Positions 18,430 through 27,747 are shown, counted from the first letter of the stretch. The stretch: DNA of 49,469 nt from an uncultured Clostridium sp. (GCA_947427205.1 CANEHB010000012.1:1-49469); one strand, 5' to 3'. The notes: generated from the sequence alone by a model not told the origin. A program made the numbers and translations.

Positions 18430-18480
18430 TTTTTCATGTATAATTAAGCAATCTTAAATCTCTTAATTATACTCTCCTTT
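18430..18480 (-). promoter_or_regulatory. SD-hairpin-start arrangement, pepF
   Basis: AAAGGAGA (18480-18473) is directly followed by a perfect 11-bp stem GTATAATTAAG/CTTAATTATAC (18472-18438, 13-nt loop) and then 8 nt before ATG. The linear SD-to-start distance is over 40 nt, so initiation would need the folded form or another mechanism. Confidence 0.7.
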
Positions 18481-18578
18481 CTATTAAAATTTCTATATAA
18501 TATTAATAATCATTTTATTAAAGATTAGTCAAACATATATCACATTTTATTTAATAATAAAACACTATGATTTCTCTA

Positions 18579-19937
18579 TTAATGAGAAAAATCTTCATCA
18601 TCAAAATCTTTTGAATTAATCTTTTTTAATAAATAGTTCATTATAACATCATCTAAAAGTCCATCTTCATAATCTGGATCATCTTTTGCATAAAGCATAT
18701 CTAAATCACATATTACAATATCTCCTTTTTTCAAAACTTTATGTTCGTTTGTAGGAAATCTTGAATCTTTTAAAAATCCAAAAAGATTAAAGTCTTTACT
18801 TTCTTCTCTTATATAGTCTGGTAATACATTATCTTCTAATAATTCTAATACGTTATCCTTTCTTGCATCTGTCCATTTTATACCACTTTTTTCCAATTCT
18901 TTATACATTTCTAAAAGTTTTTCATCTGTTATTTTAGCTGATTTTACATTACCAAAATTAAACACTTCTAATACGCTATCATCACTATATGCTTTCCTAA
19001 AATAAGGCATCATAATTAATGGATGATAAGGAATTTCAAATTTTCTTTTTTTAGCACCTAATTTTACAACTTGGTCTCCTGCTTGTATAATAAAACTTTG
19101 TGTTCCACAGCTTTTATATTTATATTTATTTCCATTTGCAACTTTTTGTAATATAAGTTTCTTTTCTTCTCTATCTTTAGAATACATCATTATAGCAAAT
19201 TCCTGTTTTTTTATATCTTTTGCTATAAAGTCCCCATGTAACTTTGCTGCTTCATTTTTTCCTGCTTTTAAGATTTCATCTAAAGTTGGTTTTTTAGGCT
19301 CTGGAACTTCTATTTGATCATATAAATCAGCCCAAAAGCTATAATCTTCGTATATTTCTTTAAAATCATCTATTCCTTTTAAAGCTCTAACAAGCTTAAA
19401 AAAATCATCTAAATTCGATCTGTCTACATTTGGAAAAAATTTATCTTTAATATATCCAAAATTTTCTTTAACCTTTTTTCTTCCAATTTCAGTTTCTAAA
19501 GCTGGTATAGCAATACAATCTGCATTATCATCACATAAATTCAATAATTTTTCAAAATTATTTGAAATAGCCTCATTACCACCTTCAACTTTTGATATCT
19601 CTCTTGCTAAATTTCCAGTATTATCAACTTCTCCATAATTAATTAAATAATTCATATCAGATAGCATATCTTTTCTTATATCATCATCTTGTGTTAATAT
19701 ACCAATTAATTCTAAAGGAATCTTTGAATTGTTATATATAATTCTCCATTTATCTTTTAATACTTCTACTCCATCTGAAAATCTTATAAATCTCGAAAGT
19801 AATTCCTTAAATTCCTCTGGATCTGATATTAAAGATAAACCAGCTATTTCATTTCCTACTTCTTTTCTTACTTCTTCTCTATCAATTAATCCAGTCATTT
19901 TACGTATCATATTTGATATTTCTATTTCATCTTTCAA
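18579..19937 (-). CDS. Unrecognised protein with kinase-like C-terminal half
   Basis: This encodes 452 aa with no signal peptide or TM. Residues 1-230 are helical and acidic. Residues 280-440 carry spaced kinase-fold features: Lys292 in DQVVKLGAKK, Asp357-x4-Asn362 in KWTDARKDNV (HxDxxxxN pattern, with Trp in place of His), and Asp411 in IVICDLDMLY like the DFG aspartate, with an insertion between them. These look like a remote protein-kinase or aminoglycoside-kinase fold, but I cannot name the family. The start is taken as TTG at 19937, because GAAAGG lies upstream beyond a 10-bp hairpin; ATG at residue 10 has no SD. It stands alone between pepF and the divergent DUF4364 gene. Confidence 0.75.
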   Translation of the reverse strand: MKDEIEISNMIRKMTGLIDREEVRKEVGNEIAGLSLISDPEEFKELLSRFIRFSDGVEVLKDKWRIIYNNSKIPLELIGILTQDDDIRKDMLSDMNYLINYGEVDNTGNLAREISKVEGGNEAISNNFEKLLNLCDDNADCIAIPALETEIGRKKVKENFGYIKDKFFPNVDRSNLDDFFKLVRALKGIDDFKEIYEDYSFWADLYDQIEVPEPKKPTLDEILKAGKNEAAKLHGDFIAKDIKKQEFAIMMYSKDREEKKLILQKVANGNKYKYKSCGTQSFIIQAGDQVVKLGAKKRKFEIPYHPLIMMPYFRKAYSDDSVLEVFNFGNVKSAKITDEKLLEMYKELEKSGIKWTDARKDNVLELLEDNVLPDYIREESKDFNLFGFLKDSRFPTNEHKVLKKGDIVICDLDMLYAKDDPDYEDGLLDDVIMNYLLKKINSKDFDDEDFSH

Positions 19938-19977
19938 TTTTATCTTTTAATAATATAATTATTATATTATTCCTTTC
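19938..19977 (-). promoter_or_regulatory. SD-hairpin-start arrangement, kinase-like gene
   Basis: GAAAGG (19977-19972) is followed at once by a perfect 10-bp hairpin AATAATATAA/TTATATTATT with a 3-nt loop (19971-19949) and then 11 nt before TTG. Because the stem is all A-T, it is the weakest of the four cases. Confidence 0.45.
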
Positions 19978-20094
19978 ATATTTTAATTTTATATTTGTTA
20001 AATATTCTCTACTTTTGTTCTTTAAATATATTTATCACCTATATAATATCAAAAATATTTTATCATAGTTTATGAGGCTTAAGCAATAAATTTA

Positions 20095-20122
20095 TTTACT
20101 TTTTGCAATTCTGTGATATAAT
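20095..20122 (+). promoter_or_regulatory. Extended -10 promoter of the DUF4364 gene
   Basis: TATAAT at 20117-20122 is preceded by TGA (extended -10), with a weak TTTACT -35 at 16 bp. It lies about 33 bp upstream of the 20155 start. Confidence 0.6.
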
Positions 20123-20154
20123 ATGGATATTCATAAATTAAGGAGGTTTACGTT

Positions 20155-20688
20155 TTGAAACTAAACTCAGATGACCAAACACTTGCTGAAAGTAAAATCT
20201 TACTTTTATACATTTTAAGTAAAGTCGGAAAATCAATATCTCATAATGAATTATTAGAATTAGTTACATCTATTGTTGATATGAATTATTTTTATTTTGA
20301 GCAATTTTTATTAGATTTATTAGAAGATAATTATATTTTTAAATATAAAAAAGAAAATACTGATATTTATGAAATAACTGAAGATGGAAAAAACGCTATT
20401 AATCTTACTATTGATATTATTCCTGGAATTTTGAAGTTACAAGTTGATAGTAAATTCAAGGAAAATTTAGATACTGTAAAAGATAAATTTTCAATTTCTG
20501 CTGAATATACACCAATTACAAAAAAAGAATTTTCTGTAAGATGTAAAATAGTAGAAAATAATATAACAATTTTTGATCTTCAAGCACATGCAGGATCTCG
20601 AGAACAAGCAAAGCAAATAGTGGAAAATTGGAATAATAAAGCAACCGAAATGTATCCAAAACTTTTAGAAATATTAGTTAATGATTAA
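20155..20688 (+). CDS. DUF4364 family protein
   Basis: This encodes 177 aa. The N-terminal part (about 10-90, LAESKILLLYILSKVG through YEITEDGKNAI) looks like a winged helix, followed by an alpha/beta part; both fit the clostridial DUF4364 family (PF14277). There is no signal peptide. TTG is the start codon, with AGGAGG 9-10 nt upstream. It has its own promoter and a bidirectional terminator behind. A DNA-binding role is suggested by the fold only. Confidence 0.82.
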   Translation: MKLNSDDQTLAESKILLLYILSKVGKSISHNELLELVTSIVDMNYFYFEQFLLDLLEDNYIFKYKKENTDIYEITEDGKNAINLTIDIIPGILKLQVDSKFKENLDTVKDKFSISAEYTPITKKEFSVRCKIVENNITIFDLQAHAGSREQAKQIVENWNNKATEMYPKLLEILVND

Positions 20689-20740
20689 TTAAATTCTATA
20701 AAATTTATTATAATTTCATAATACAAATTTGGGGAAATCC

Positions 20741-20783
20741 TTTATTTAATAGAATGTCCAAAGGACTTTCCTACTAAATAAAA
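20741..20783. repeat. Imperfect hairpin resembling the ends of the dispersed repeat
   Basis: TTTATTTAATAG..GTCC pairs with GGAC..CTACTAAATAAA. The arms resemble the closing hairpins at 2560-2601, 14101-14142 and 26234-26274. Confidence 0.45.
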
Positions 20784-20816
20784 AAATACCAATTCTATTT
20801 TTTAGAATTGGTATTT
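20784..20816. terminator. Bidirectional terminator between convergent genes
   Basis: A perfect 14-bp stem AAATACCAATTCTA/TAGAATTGGTATTT has A and T tracts on either side. It serves the DUF4364 gene (+) and the 20833 gene (-). Confidence 0.9.
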
Positions 20817-20832
20817 CTTATTTTTGATTTTA

Positions 20833-21498
20833 TTATTGATTCATTGAAGATGATAATTCATCAACCATACTACTGAAGTTAGGTAATACTGCATTAACAA
20901 ATGCATCAACATTTTCATCATCTTCTGCAACTTTCCATTCTGTACCATCTTTTTCTAATCTAAGTGTTATAGTATTTGTAACTGTTTCAATTTCTTCTGA
21001 AGTAATTTGTTCTTGTAAATATTCTTTTAATTGATTTTCTAAATCTTCTTCTGAGAAACTACTTGAAAGCGCATTTGAAAATGCTATTTCGTAAATTTTT
21101 GTAAAATAGTTTTGGAAAATCTTTCCAGTATCTTTTGTGCTTACTTCAACTTCAACACTTGCATTTGTAAAATTAGCTTCTACTTTTTTAATATCATAAT
21201 TTAAAGGTTGGAAAAATAACATAAATGTATCATCTTCATCTGCTAAACTTTCTTCTTCACCACTTAAATATCTACTAGCTATTTCTGCATCTCCTGATTT
21301 TAAACTTTCAAATATTCCTTCAACTGTTTTTCTTGCACTACTTTCTTCACTTTTTAACATTGCAAAATATGTAGCTGCTCCTACTAAAGCAATTACTACT
21401 AATAGCACTACAATTCCTAATATTATTTTGCTTCCACCTTTTTTTTCTTTTGAATCTGATGGTGTAAATGCATCATCATTTAAATTTTCTTCTTCCAT
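20833..21498 (-). CDS. Membrane-anchored extracytoplasmic protein
   Basis: This encodes 221 aa. A short acidic cytoplasmic tail (1-20) and a KKGGSK patch precede one TM (about 24-48). The external part (50-221) begins with a helix containing GIFESLKSGDAEIASRYL, followed by strands, the layout of NTF2-like/DUF4878-type domains attached by a single TM. The C-terminus is Ser-rich. GGGGGT lies 8 nt before ATG. No function is evident. Confidence 0.75.
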   Translation of the reverse strand: MEEENLNDDAFTPSDSKEKKGGSKIILGIVVLLVVIALVGAATYFAMLKSEESSARKTVEGIFESLKSGDAEIASRYLSGEEESLADEDDTFMLFFQPLNYDIKKVEANFTNASVEVEVSTKDTGKIFQNYFTKIYEIAFSNALSSSFSEEDLENQLKEYLQEQITSEEIETVTNTITLRLEKDGTEWKVAEDDENVDAFVNAVLPNFSSMVDELSSSMNQ

Positions 21499-21562
21499 TT
21501 TTTTACCCCCAATTTTTTTATCTATTTTATCAAATAATTCTTTTTTCTACAACAATTTATTA

Positions 21563-21600
21563 AATAATTTTAAAATAATTTATTATTTTAAAATTATTTG
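21563..21600. repeat. AT-only palindrome
   Basis: AATAATTTTAAAATAA pairs with its inverse across a short AT loop, between the start of the 20833 gene and the trmH-family gene. It has no T run with the right polarity; a role is uncertain. Confidence 0.4.
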
Positions 21601-21660
21601 TTTATAAATAACAGCTGAGATTTTATTTAATATGAAATATAAAGTACTTTCTTAAATTAA

Positions 21661-21693
21661 ATATAAGCAATCATAAAATATGATTGCTTATAT
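21661..21693 (-). terminator. Terminator of the SpoU methyltransferase gene
   Basis: A perfect 13-bp stem ATATAAGCAATCA/TGATTGCTTATAT lies directly after the stop at 21696, followed by T-rich sequence on the minus strand. Confidence 0.75.
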
Positions 21694-21695
21694 TT

Positions 21696-22484
21696 TTATT
21701 TTATTTTTCCAGTACTTCTAAAAGTTTCATATAGAATAATACTTGTAGCTACAGCAGCATTCAAGCTCTCTGTTTTTCCTAACATAGGTATTTTTATTCT
21801 TTGACTTGCTTCTTCTAAAACTTCCTTTGATACTCCGTTCGCTTCATTTCCAATTACTATAGCTGATTTTTCATAATCTACATCATATATACTTTTATCT
21901 GTTTGTAAATCAGTAGCATATACTTTTATCTTGTGTTTTTTCATTTCTTTTACAATTTTATTTAAACTTTGAACTTCTATGATTTTTACTCTAAATATAG
22001 CTCCCATTGTTGACCTAACAACTTTTAAATTATATGCATCTGCAGTACCTTTTGATACTATTATTTGTTTCATATCTAAACTATCTGCTGTTCTTAAAAT
22101 AGTCCCTAAATTTCCAGGATCTTGAATGTTATCAAGCAATAAAAAATTTGACTCACTGTAATTTATTTCTTCTAGTTTAGGCTTTTCTACAATAGCCATT
22201 ATTCCTTGAGGATTTATTACATCTGTTATTGTATTAAACACTTTTTCAGCAACATATATACAATTAAGTTTTGCAATTTCATACATTAATTCATTTGGTA
22301 TAGCACCTTGGGATTTACAATCATCACAAATAATGATAGATTTTATTTTTACGTTTTCACTAATTGCCTCTTCTATCATTTTTATCCCCTCAATAATAAA
22401 TTCATTATATTCTTCTCTATATTTCTTTTCTTTTAATTTTTTAATATGTTTTATTTGCTCATTATCTTTACTTGTTATTGTCAT
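21696..22484 (-). CDS. SpoU/TrmH-family RNA 2'-O-methyltransferase
   Basis: This encodes 262 aa. A substrate-binding N-terminal domain (1-95, KKYREEYNEFIIEGIKMIEEA) precedes the SPOUT domain with all three motifs: LDNIQDPGNLGTILRTADS, IVIGNEANGVSKEVLE and IPMLGKTESLNAAVATSI. This size and N-terminus fit the RlmB/YsgA-like group, which methylates 23S rRNA. The exact target is not readable here. AAGGTGAT lies 6 nt before ATG. It lies just downstream of mfd in the same direction. Confidence 0.93.
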   Translation of the reverse strand: MTITSKDNEQIKHIKKLKEKKYREEYNEFIIEGIKMIEEAISENVKIKSIIICDDCKSQGAIPNELMYEIAKLNCIYVAEKVFNTITDVINPQGIMAIVEKPKLEEINYSESNFLLLDNIQDPGNLGTILRTADSLDMKQIIVSKGTADAYNLKVVRSTMGAIFRVKIIEVQSLNKIVKEMKKHKIKVYATDLQTDKSIYDVDYEKSAIVIGNEANGVSKEVLEEASQRIKIPMLGKTESLNAAVATSIILYETFRSTGKIK

Positions 22485-22664
22485 AATATCACCTTTTTTA
22501 TAAATTTCTTAAAATTATTATTTATATTTTATCCGAAAATTATTCTACTTACATTTTTTTACTAAATGCTATAATTTTTTTAAATGTCTTTAATAAATTT
22601 TATAGGATATTTTTTAATAAACTCATGTCCCAAAATTGACAAAAATGTCTATCAACAAACGTCC

Positions 22665-25600
22665 CTAAAAGGACAAAAATTCTTTACATTCTCCTAAAGT
22701 ATTTTTTAAATCCGATAATTTAAAAGTAATATATGGGTCCTTTGATGGAGAAAATTTTATTCTATTTCTGTAAGTTTTCATTAATTTATCAACAATATCA
22801 AAATTAAATTTGTTATTATCAAAATAAAAAATTATATTTTCCCTTTTCTGACTTATTTTAGTAATATACTTTTGTTTTGACATTATTTTTATTCTTGCTA
22901 TATCTAATAAATTCTCAATTTCATAAGGTATTTGTCCATATCTGTCTATAATTTCATCAGTTACATTTTGAATATCAGCTTCACTTTTACATAAAGCTAT
23001 GTTTTGATAAATTTCTATTTTTTGACTAGAATTTTGGATAAAATCGTCTGGTATATAACTTGTAACATCTAAATCAATTTGAACGTCTATTTCTTGCATT
23101 ATTTCTTCACCTTTTAACTCTTTTACCACTTGATCAAGTAAACTACAATACATATCATATCCAATTTGTTCCATATGTCCATGTTGAATTTCTCCCATTA
23201 GACTGCCTGCTCCACGAATTTCTAAGTCTCTCATTGCAATTTTAAAGCCTGATCCAAATTCTGTAAATTCTTTAATTGCTTTTAATCTTTTATCTGATAC
23301 TTCTGTTAATTCTTTATCTCTTCTATAAGTTATATATGCATATGCTTGTTTATCTGAACGTCCTACTCTTCCCCTAATCTGATACAGTTGTGCTAATCCT
23401 AATCTATCTGCATTTTCAACAATAATTGTATTTGCATTTGGAATATCTATTCCAGATTCTAAAATTGTTGTACATACTAAAACATTACTTTTTCCATCAA
23501 CAAAATCTTGCATAATGTTTTCAAGTTCATTTCCTGTCATTTTTCCATGTGCAAATTCAACCTTAGCTTCATCTACAAGATTATTTATTTCTAATGCTTT
23601 TTTCTCAATTCCTTCAACATTATTAAATAAATAAAATACCTGGCCCCCTTTTTCTAGTTCTCGTGTTATAGCTTCTTTTATTACTTCTGGATCATATTCT
23701 AGCACATAGGTTTGAACTGGTTTTCTGTTTTGTGGTGGTTCATATATAACTGACATATCTCTCATTCCAACAATTGACATGTGCAAAGTTCTTGGAATTG
23801 GAGTTGCTGTCATTGTTAAAACATCTACACTATTTTTTAATTCTTTAATTTTCTCTTTAGCTTTTACACCAAATCTGTGTTCTTCATCTATTATCAATAA
23901 ACCTAAATTTTTAAACTTTACATCTTTACTTAAAACTCTATGAGTTCCAACTAAAATATCTGTCTCACCAAGTTCAAGTCTTTTTAAAGTTTCTTGTTGT
24001 TCTTTTTTAGTTCTAAATCTATTTAAAAGCTCTACTCTTATTGGATACTCTTTCATTCTTTCTTTAAATTCTTCATATTGCTGAGTAGCAAGTACTGTTG
24101 TAGGAACTAAATATACTACCTGTTTTTGATCCATACATGCTTTAAATGCTGCACGTATTGCTACCTCTGTTTTTCCATATCCAACATCTCCACAAAGTAA
24201 TCTATCCATTGGTTTGGATTTTTCCATATCTTTTTTTACTTCTTCAATGCATCTTAATTGATCATCAGTTTCTACATATTTAAAATTATCTTCAAATTCT
24301 CTTTGCCATGCAGTATCTTTTGAAAAAGCAAAACCTTCCATTTTCTGTCTTTTAGCATATAACTGTATTAGTTCTTCTGCAACTTCTCTTAAATTATTTT
24401 TTACACGTTCTTTAGTTTTATCCCATTCTTTAGAACCTAATCTGTTTAATCTAGGACCAACCTTTTCTGGACCTACATATTTTCTAATATTATCTAAATC
24501 ATTTGTTGGAATATATAAAATATCATCATCTTTATATTTTAATTTGATATAATCTTTTGTTACTCCGTCTGCTTTTATAGTATTTACACCAACATATTGA
24601 CCTATTCCATGTGTTTTATGGACAATATAATCTCCTTCTTTTAAATCTGCAAATACTATTACTTCACCATCTTTAAACATTGAAGGTGTTTTCTTTCTTT
24701 TTGCATTTTTAGTTTCAAATAATTCTTCTGTTGATATTACTAGAAGATTTGCGTCAAAAAATTCAAATCCAGTAGAAAAAGCTCCTGGTGTTATATTAAC
24801 TACACCAAGAGTTATATCATCTTCTAAAAAATCTGTGTATATATTAGGTATTTCTTTTTCTAATAAAATATTAGATAATTTTTTACAATTTTCTATGCTT
24901 CCACCTAGAATTACTGTTTGTTTTCCTCTTTTAATTGCTTCTTGTAGTTCCTGAAACAGTAAATCCATTGAACTACGAAAAAAGTTGACCTCCCTATAGC
25001 TAAAGCTATATCCGTTTCTTTTTGCATGCATACTTTGTTTATCTACAAATCCAACATCTTGTTTTTCTAAATATATTGCTTGTTTAGATTGTAGAGAATT
25101 TGAAAATTTAATATAGTCCTTCATTTCTGTTAAAATTCCAGGCACTATTTTATTTTTTTCAGTTAAATCTTTTATTAAATTAGTATTATCTTTTGTTATA
25201 TTTTCTGCTCTTGCTTTTATTTTTGAAATTTCGTCTATAAAAATAATACATTCATCTTCTAAATAATCTAAAAGTGTATCTGTTTCTTCATAAAAGCAAT
25301 CAAAGTATTTATCTATCTTAGTTAAAAATTCACCATTTCTAATTTGAATTACATCTTCATTTACTTTTTCTTTAACAGATTTTGTATATGTTTTTGCTTC
25401 AATTCTTTCGCAAACCTTATCAACTGGATCTGCAAGCAAAAATTCATATGCTGGAAAAACTTCAATTTCTTCTAACATACTAACTGTTCTTTGTGTTGCT
25501 AAACTAAATTTTCTAATTGAATCTATTTCATCTCCCCAAAATTCAATTCTAACCCCACTATTTACAGAAGTGGCTATATCAACAATTCCACCTCTTACAC

Positions 25601-26117
25601 TAAATTGTCCCTTTCCTTCTATTAAATCATATCTTTCATATCCTAGTAAAACTAATTTTTCTTTTAGCTGTTCTAAATCAAAAGTATCTCCTACTTTTAA
25701 ATTCATAACATTTTTATATAAATTTTCTTTTGTTATCATTTTTTGCATTGCAGCTTCAATTGTAGTAACTATTATTTTTCTATCTTTTTTTACTAATTTA
25801 TTTAGTACTGATATTCTTTTAAATAAAGTATCTTTACTTTCAGCAACATAATCAAAACTTATTACATCTCTTTTGGGAAATAATTTTACTTTTTCACCAA
25901 AAAAAGCTAAGTCTTTTACAATTTTTTTAGCTTGCATTTCATTATAAGTAATTATACAAATTGGCTTTTCTGAATAAAATTTTGTGCTATACGCCATATG
26001 AATCTTGCCTACATCAGTTAATCCAGAAAGCATTATAGGATTTGTACCTTTTTTTACTTCAAATAAATAATCATTAAATTTTTTAACGTTTGGAACTGTT
26101 TTAATTAATGAATTCAT
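22665..26117 (-). CDS. mfd: Transcription-repair coupling factor
   Basis: This 1150-aa translocase removes stalled RNA polymerase and recruits UvrA. The N-terminal UvrB-like part carries GQFSVRGGIVDI. The polymerase-interacting (CarD-like) domain contains EGDYIVHKTHGIGQYVG. The helicase core has the Walker A GDVGYGKTE (about 645-655), the Walker B LLIIDEEHRFG, TATPIPRTL and QIRGRVGRSDK. The TRCF domain closes the protein. I chose ATG at 26117 because AGGAAAGGAAG sits directly upstream; a TTG 7 codons earlier is less likely. The length is typical. Confidence 0.97.
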   Translation of the reverse strand: MNSLIKTVPNVKKFNDYLFEVKKGTNPIMLSGLTDVGKIHMAYSTKFYSEKPICIITYNEMQAKKIVKDLAFFGEKVKLFPKRDVISFDYVAESKDTLFKRISVLNKLVKKDRKIIVTTIEAAMQKMITKENLYKNVMNLKVGDTFDLEQLKEKLVLLGYERYDLIEGKGQFSVRGGIVDIATSVNSGVRIEFWGDEIDSIRKFSLATQRTVSMLEEIEVFPAYEFLLADPVDKVCERIEAKTYTKSVKEKVNEDVIQIRNGEFLTKIDKYFDCFYEETDTLLDYLEDECIIFIDEISKIKARAENITKDNTNLIKDLTEKNKIVPGILTEMKDYIKFSNSLQSKQAIYLEKQDVGFVDKQSMHAKRNGYSFSYREVNFFRSSMDLLFQELQEAIKRGKQTVILGGSIENCKKLSNILLEKEIPNIYTDFLEDDITLGVVNITPGAFSTGFEFFDANLLVISTEELFETKNAKRKKTPSMFKDGEVIVFADLKEGDYIVHKTHGIGQYVGVNTIKADGVTKDYIKLKYKDDDILYIPTNDLDNIRKYVGPEKVGPRLNRLGSKEWDKTKERVKNNLREVAEELIQLYAKRQKMEGFAFSKDTAWQREFEDNFKYVETDDQLRCIEEVKKDMEKSKPMDRLLCGDVGYGKTEVAIRAAFKACMDQKQVVYLVPTTVLATQQYEEFKERMKEYPIRVELLNRFRTKKEQQETLKRLELGETDILVGTHRVLSKDVKFKNLGLLIIDEEHRFGVKAKEKIKELKNSVDVLTMTATPIPRTLHMSIVGMRDMSVIYEPPQNRKPVQTYVLEYDPEVIKEAITRELEKGGQVFYLFNNVEGIEKKALEINNLVDEAKVEFAHGKMTGNELENIMQDFVDGKSNVLVCTTILESGIDIPNANTIIVENADRLGLAQLYQIRGRVGRSDKQAYAYITYRRDKELTEVSDKRLKAIKEFTEFGSGFKIAMRDLEIRGAGSLMGEIQHGHMEQIGYDMYCSLLDQVVKELKGEEIMQEIDVQIDLDVTSYIPDDFIQNSSQKIEIYQNIALCKSEADIQNVTDEIIDRYGQIPYEIENLLDIARIKIMSKQKYITKISQKRENIIFYFDNNKFNFDIVDKLMKTYRNRIKFSPSKDPYITFKLSDLKNTLGECKEFLSF

Positions 26118-26233
26118 TTTATCTTCCTTTCCTATCAAAATGTATTTGTATTAATTTTATAAAATTATATTTATTATGTATAAATATATTCATCTAATAC
26201 TTTATATATAATTTTCATATTATTACAATGTGC

Positions 26234-26274
26234 TTTATATAATAGAAAGTTAGCATGACTTTCTATTATATAAA
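26234..26274. repeat. Perfect 17-bp hairpin upstream of mfd
   Basis: TTTATATAATAGAAAGT and its exact inverse are separated by 7 nt, followed by an A run on the plus strand (T run on the minus strand before mfd). It lies in the 408-bp gap 26118-26525, between divergent mfd and the foreign cassette. It resembles the closing hairpins of the dispersed repeat and could also stop minus-strand transcripts. Confidence 0.6.
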
Positions 26275-26370
26275 AAATGCTTTAATATTATATAATATTT
26301 TTTCACAATTTTCAAGGATTCACAGTAATTCTATGAAATTTTTATCTTCTTTTTTTATTATTAACTCAAA

Positions 26371-26429
26371 TTTTATGTTAATATTTTACTTTTTTAATAA
26401 TATGTGTTATAATATTTTATGTTAACATT
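26371..26429 (+). promoter_or_regulatory. Extended -10 promoter bracketed by a 15-bp direct repeat
   Basis: TATAAT (26408-26413) is preceded by TGT (extended -10), with weak TTTACT at the -35 position. TTTTATGTTAATATT (26371-26385) and TTTTATGTTAACATT (26415-26429) differ at one base and lie 44 bp apart, one upstream of the -35 and one over the start region. This layout suits a repressor acting by looping or double occupancy. A TTGACA at 26441 may be a second -35, but no good -10 follows. Confidence 0.5.
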
Positions 26430-26525
26430 AATTATGCACATTGACAAATAGGCCTATTGCCTCATAGTAAGCTTATAGCCATATTTGTTTTGTGCGCCTT
26501 TTTTCTTTGTAAAGGAGAGATTTTA

Positions 26526-27089
26526 ATGAAACATTCAATCAAAAAAAATGGACAGAAGTTAATCATCTATGGATGGTTAAATACTAAAACTGTCTATACA
26601 GAAGCTGCACGCAAGCTTCTATCACATCTGCCTCTTACCCCTTACGAAAAAGATTGCTTTATGGAATGTGTAAGTGACAACTTCATTAAAGGATCTAAAC
26701 CGTATATAATGGGCACAGTTTCTACTTATCCTGATTTTTTTCACGCAAATCCTAAAAAGTATATCGCCATGGTCAAGCGGGTAATGAAAACACGCGTAAA
26801 AAATCAGATACAAAAACTGGCAGATGATTTTTTAAAAAGAAAAAATCCTGAAGAAATTGTAGCAGAAGTCTCAGATAATTTTGTTATTAATATTAATCAG
26901 ACATCTGCTACACGGAACGACAAAGTGGCTCTCCAGCAATTTTTGAAGACATATACTGGGGATAAACGTGTAAAAGTAACAGCTAAAGAGATTAAGCAAT
27001 ATGCACTTAACAATCAACGCATTTTAAAGCTCTTTAGGTACACAATCATTCGGCATGGAGCAATTTGCCGTCCACACAAAACAGCGTAA
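26526..27089 (+). CDS. Unrecognised basic protein, first gene of a higher-GC cassette
   Basis: This encodes 187 aa from the ATG with GGAGAG 6 nt upstream; an upstream in-frame ATG at 26457 has no SD. It is Lys/Arg-rich and soluble, with helical character (KKYIAMVKRVMKTRVKNQIQ) and a more ordered C-terminal third (TAKEIKQYALNNQRILKLF). I recognise no domain. Codon use (CTG, GCC, CCC, CGC) and GC are clearly different from neighbours, pointing to recent transfer. The partner gene follows after 27 nt. The basic nature and helix pattern would suit nucleic-acid binding, but this is a guess. Confidence 0.75.
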   Translation: MKHSIKKNGQKLIIYGWLNTKTVYTEAARKLLSHLPLTPYEKDCFMECVSDNFIKGSKPYIMGTVSTYPDFFHANPKKYIAMVKRVMKTRVKNQIQKLADDFLKRKNPEEIVAEVSDNFVININQTSATRNDKVALQQFLKTYTGDKRVKVTAKEIKQYALNNQRILKLFRYTIIRHGAICRPHKTA

Positions 27090-27116
27090 GCTTACTGTCA
27101 TGAAAGGAGATTTATT

Positions 27117-27698
27117 ATGGAATTTACCAAGGAACAAATGGACTTTTTCAAGGAGGAAGAAAAGAAACTCCTTGAACGGTTTACAGAACCGGAATATGCA
27201 GCATATGAAATTGTAACCACAGAGGACCTATCTCTTGCTGATTTAAAAGTGTCCCCCGATAGTAATATATTTGATTATATTGCTATTGGCGTTGTGTGTC
27301 TTTTCAAACAAATAACTGGATGTACTGACAAAAAAGTATATGTCTGGAATTTTAAAAACTACTCACCCAACAGCGGCATCTCTGCATTCTGTAATGGAAA
27401 AACAAGGACAATGCTACCTAACGCTCTCTCAGATTTTGTTGGGAAGGGCACTTGCGAGTATATCCTCAGAAAATGTTTTCAGGAAGATAAAATGTACAAT
27501 GTACACTTGGCAGATCTTTTCCTGTATACAGATATCACTGCAATCCACATGGGAATGCAGGAATTTGACGGAATAACCCTTGAGTTTAAAGATTTTAACG
27601 ATACTCTCACTGCACAGCAGTTCGCATTTAGCACTTTAAGAACACTTATGATAAGCCATTGGCTTGGTGCTATTCAGGCGTATATGATGGGCGATTAA
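27117..27698 (+). CDS. Unrecognised acidic protein, second gene of the cassette
   Basis: This encodes 193 aa. AAAGGAG lies 8 nt before ATG. It has no signal peptide; the N-terminal 30 residues are very charged (KEQMDFFKEEEKKLLERF) and the rest is mixed, with four cysteines (GVVCLF, TGCTDK, AFCNGK, GTCEYI) in the middle. No known family comes to mind. Its composition matches the gene before it and not the flanking chromosome. The opposite charge of the two products and the tight spacing suggest a functional pair. Confidence 0.75.
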   Translation: MEFTKEQMDFFKEEEKKLLERFTEPEYAAYEIVTTEDLSLADLKVSPDSNIFDYIAIGVVCLFKQITGCTDKKVYVWNFKNYSPNSGISAFCNGKTRTMLPNALSDFVGKGTCEYILRKCFQEDKMYNVHLADLFLYTDITAIHMGMQEFDGITLEFKDFNDTLTAQQFAFSTLRTLMISHWLGAIQAYMMGD

Positions 27699-27747
27699 AA
27701 AAAATCTTTATACTACAAATTACACATAATTTAAGTAGAATCTCCAA

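Noticed and set aside
26449..26458. ATAGGCCTAT palindrome also found at the right edge of the window (49453-49462)
   Set aside because: Ten-base palindrome in two unrelated contexts with no flanking similarity; chance or an unrelated site cannot be excluded.
26457..26525. 23-residue N-terminal extension of the first cassette protein
   Set aside because: The upstream ATG lacks an SD, while the ATG at 26526 has GGAGAG at a good distance.
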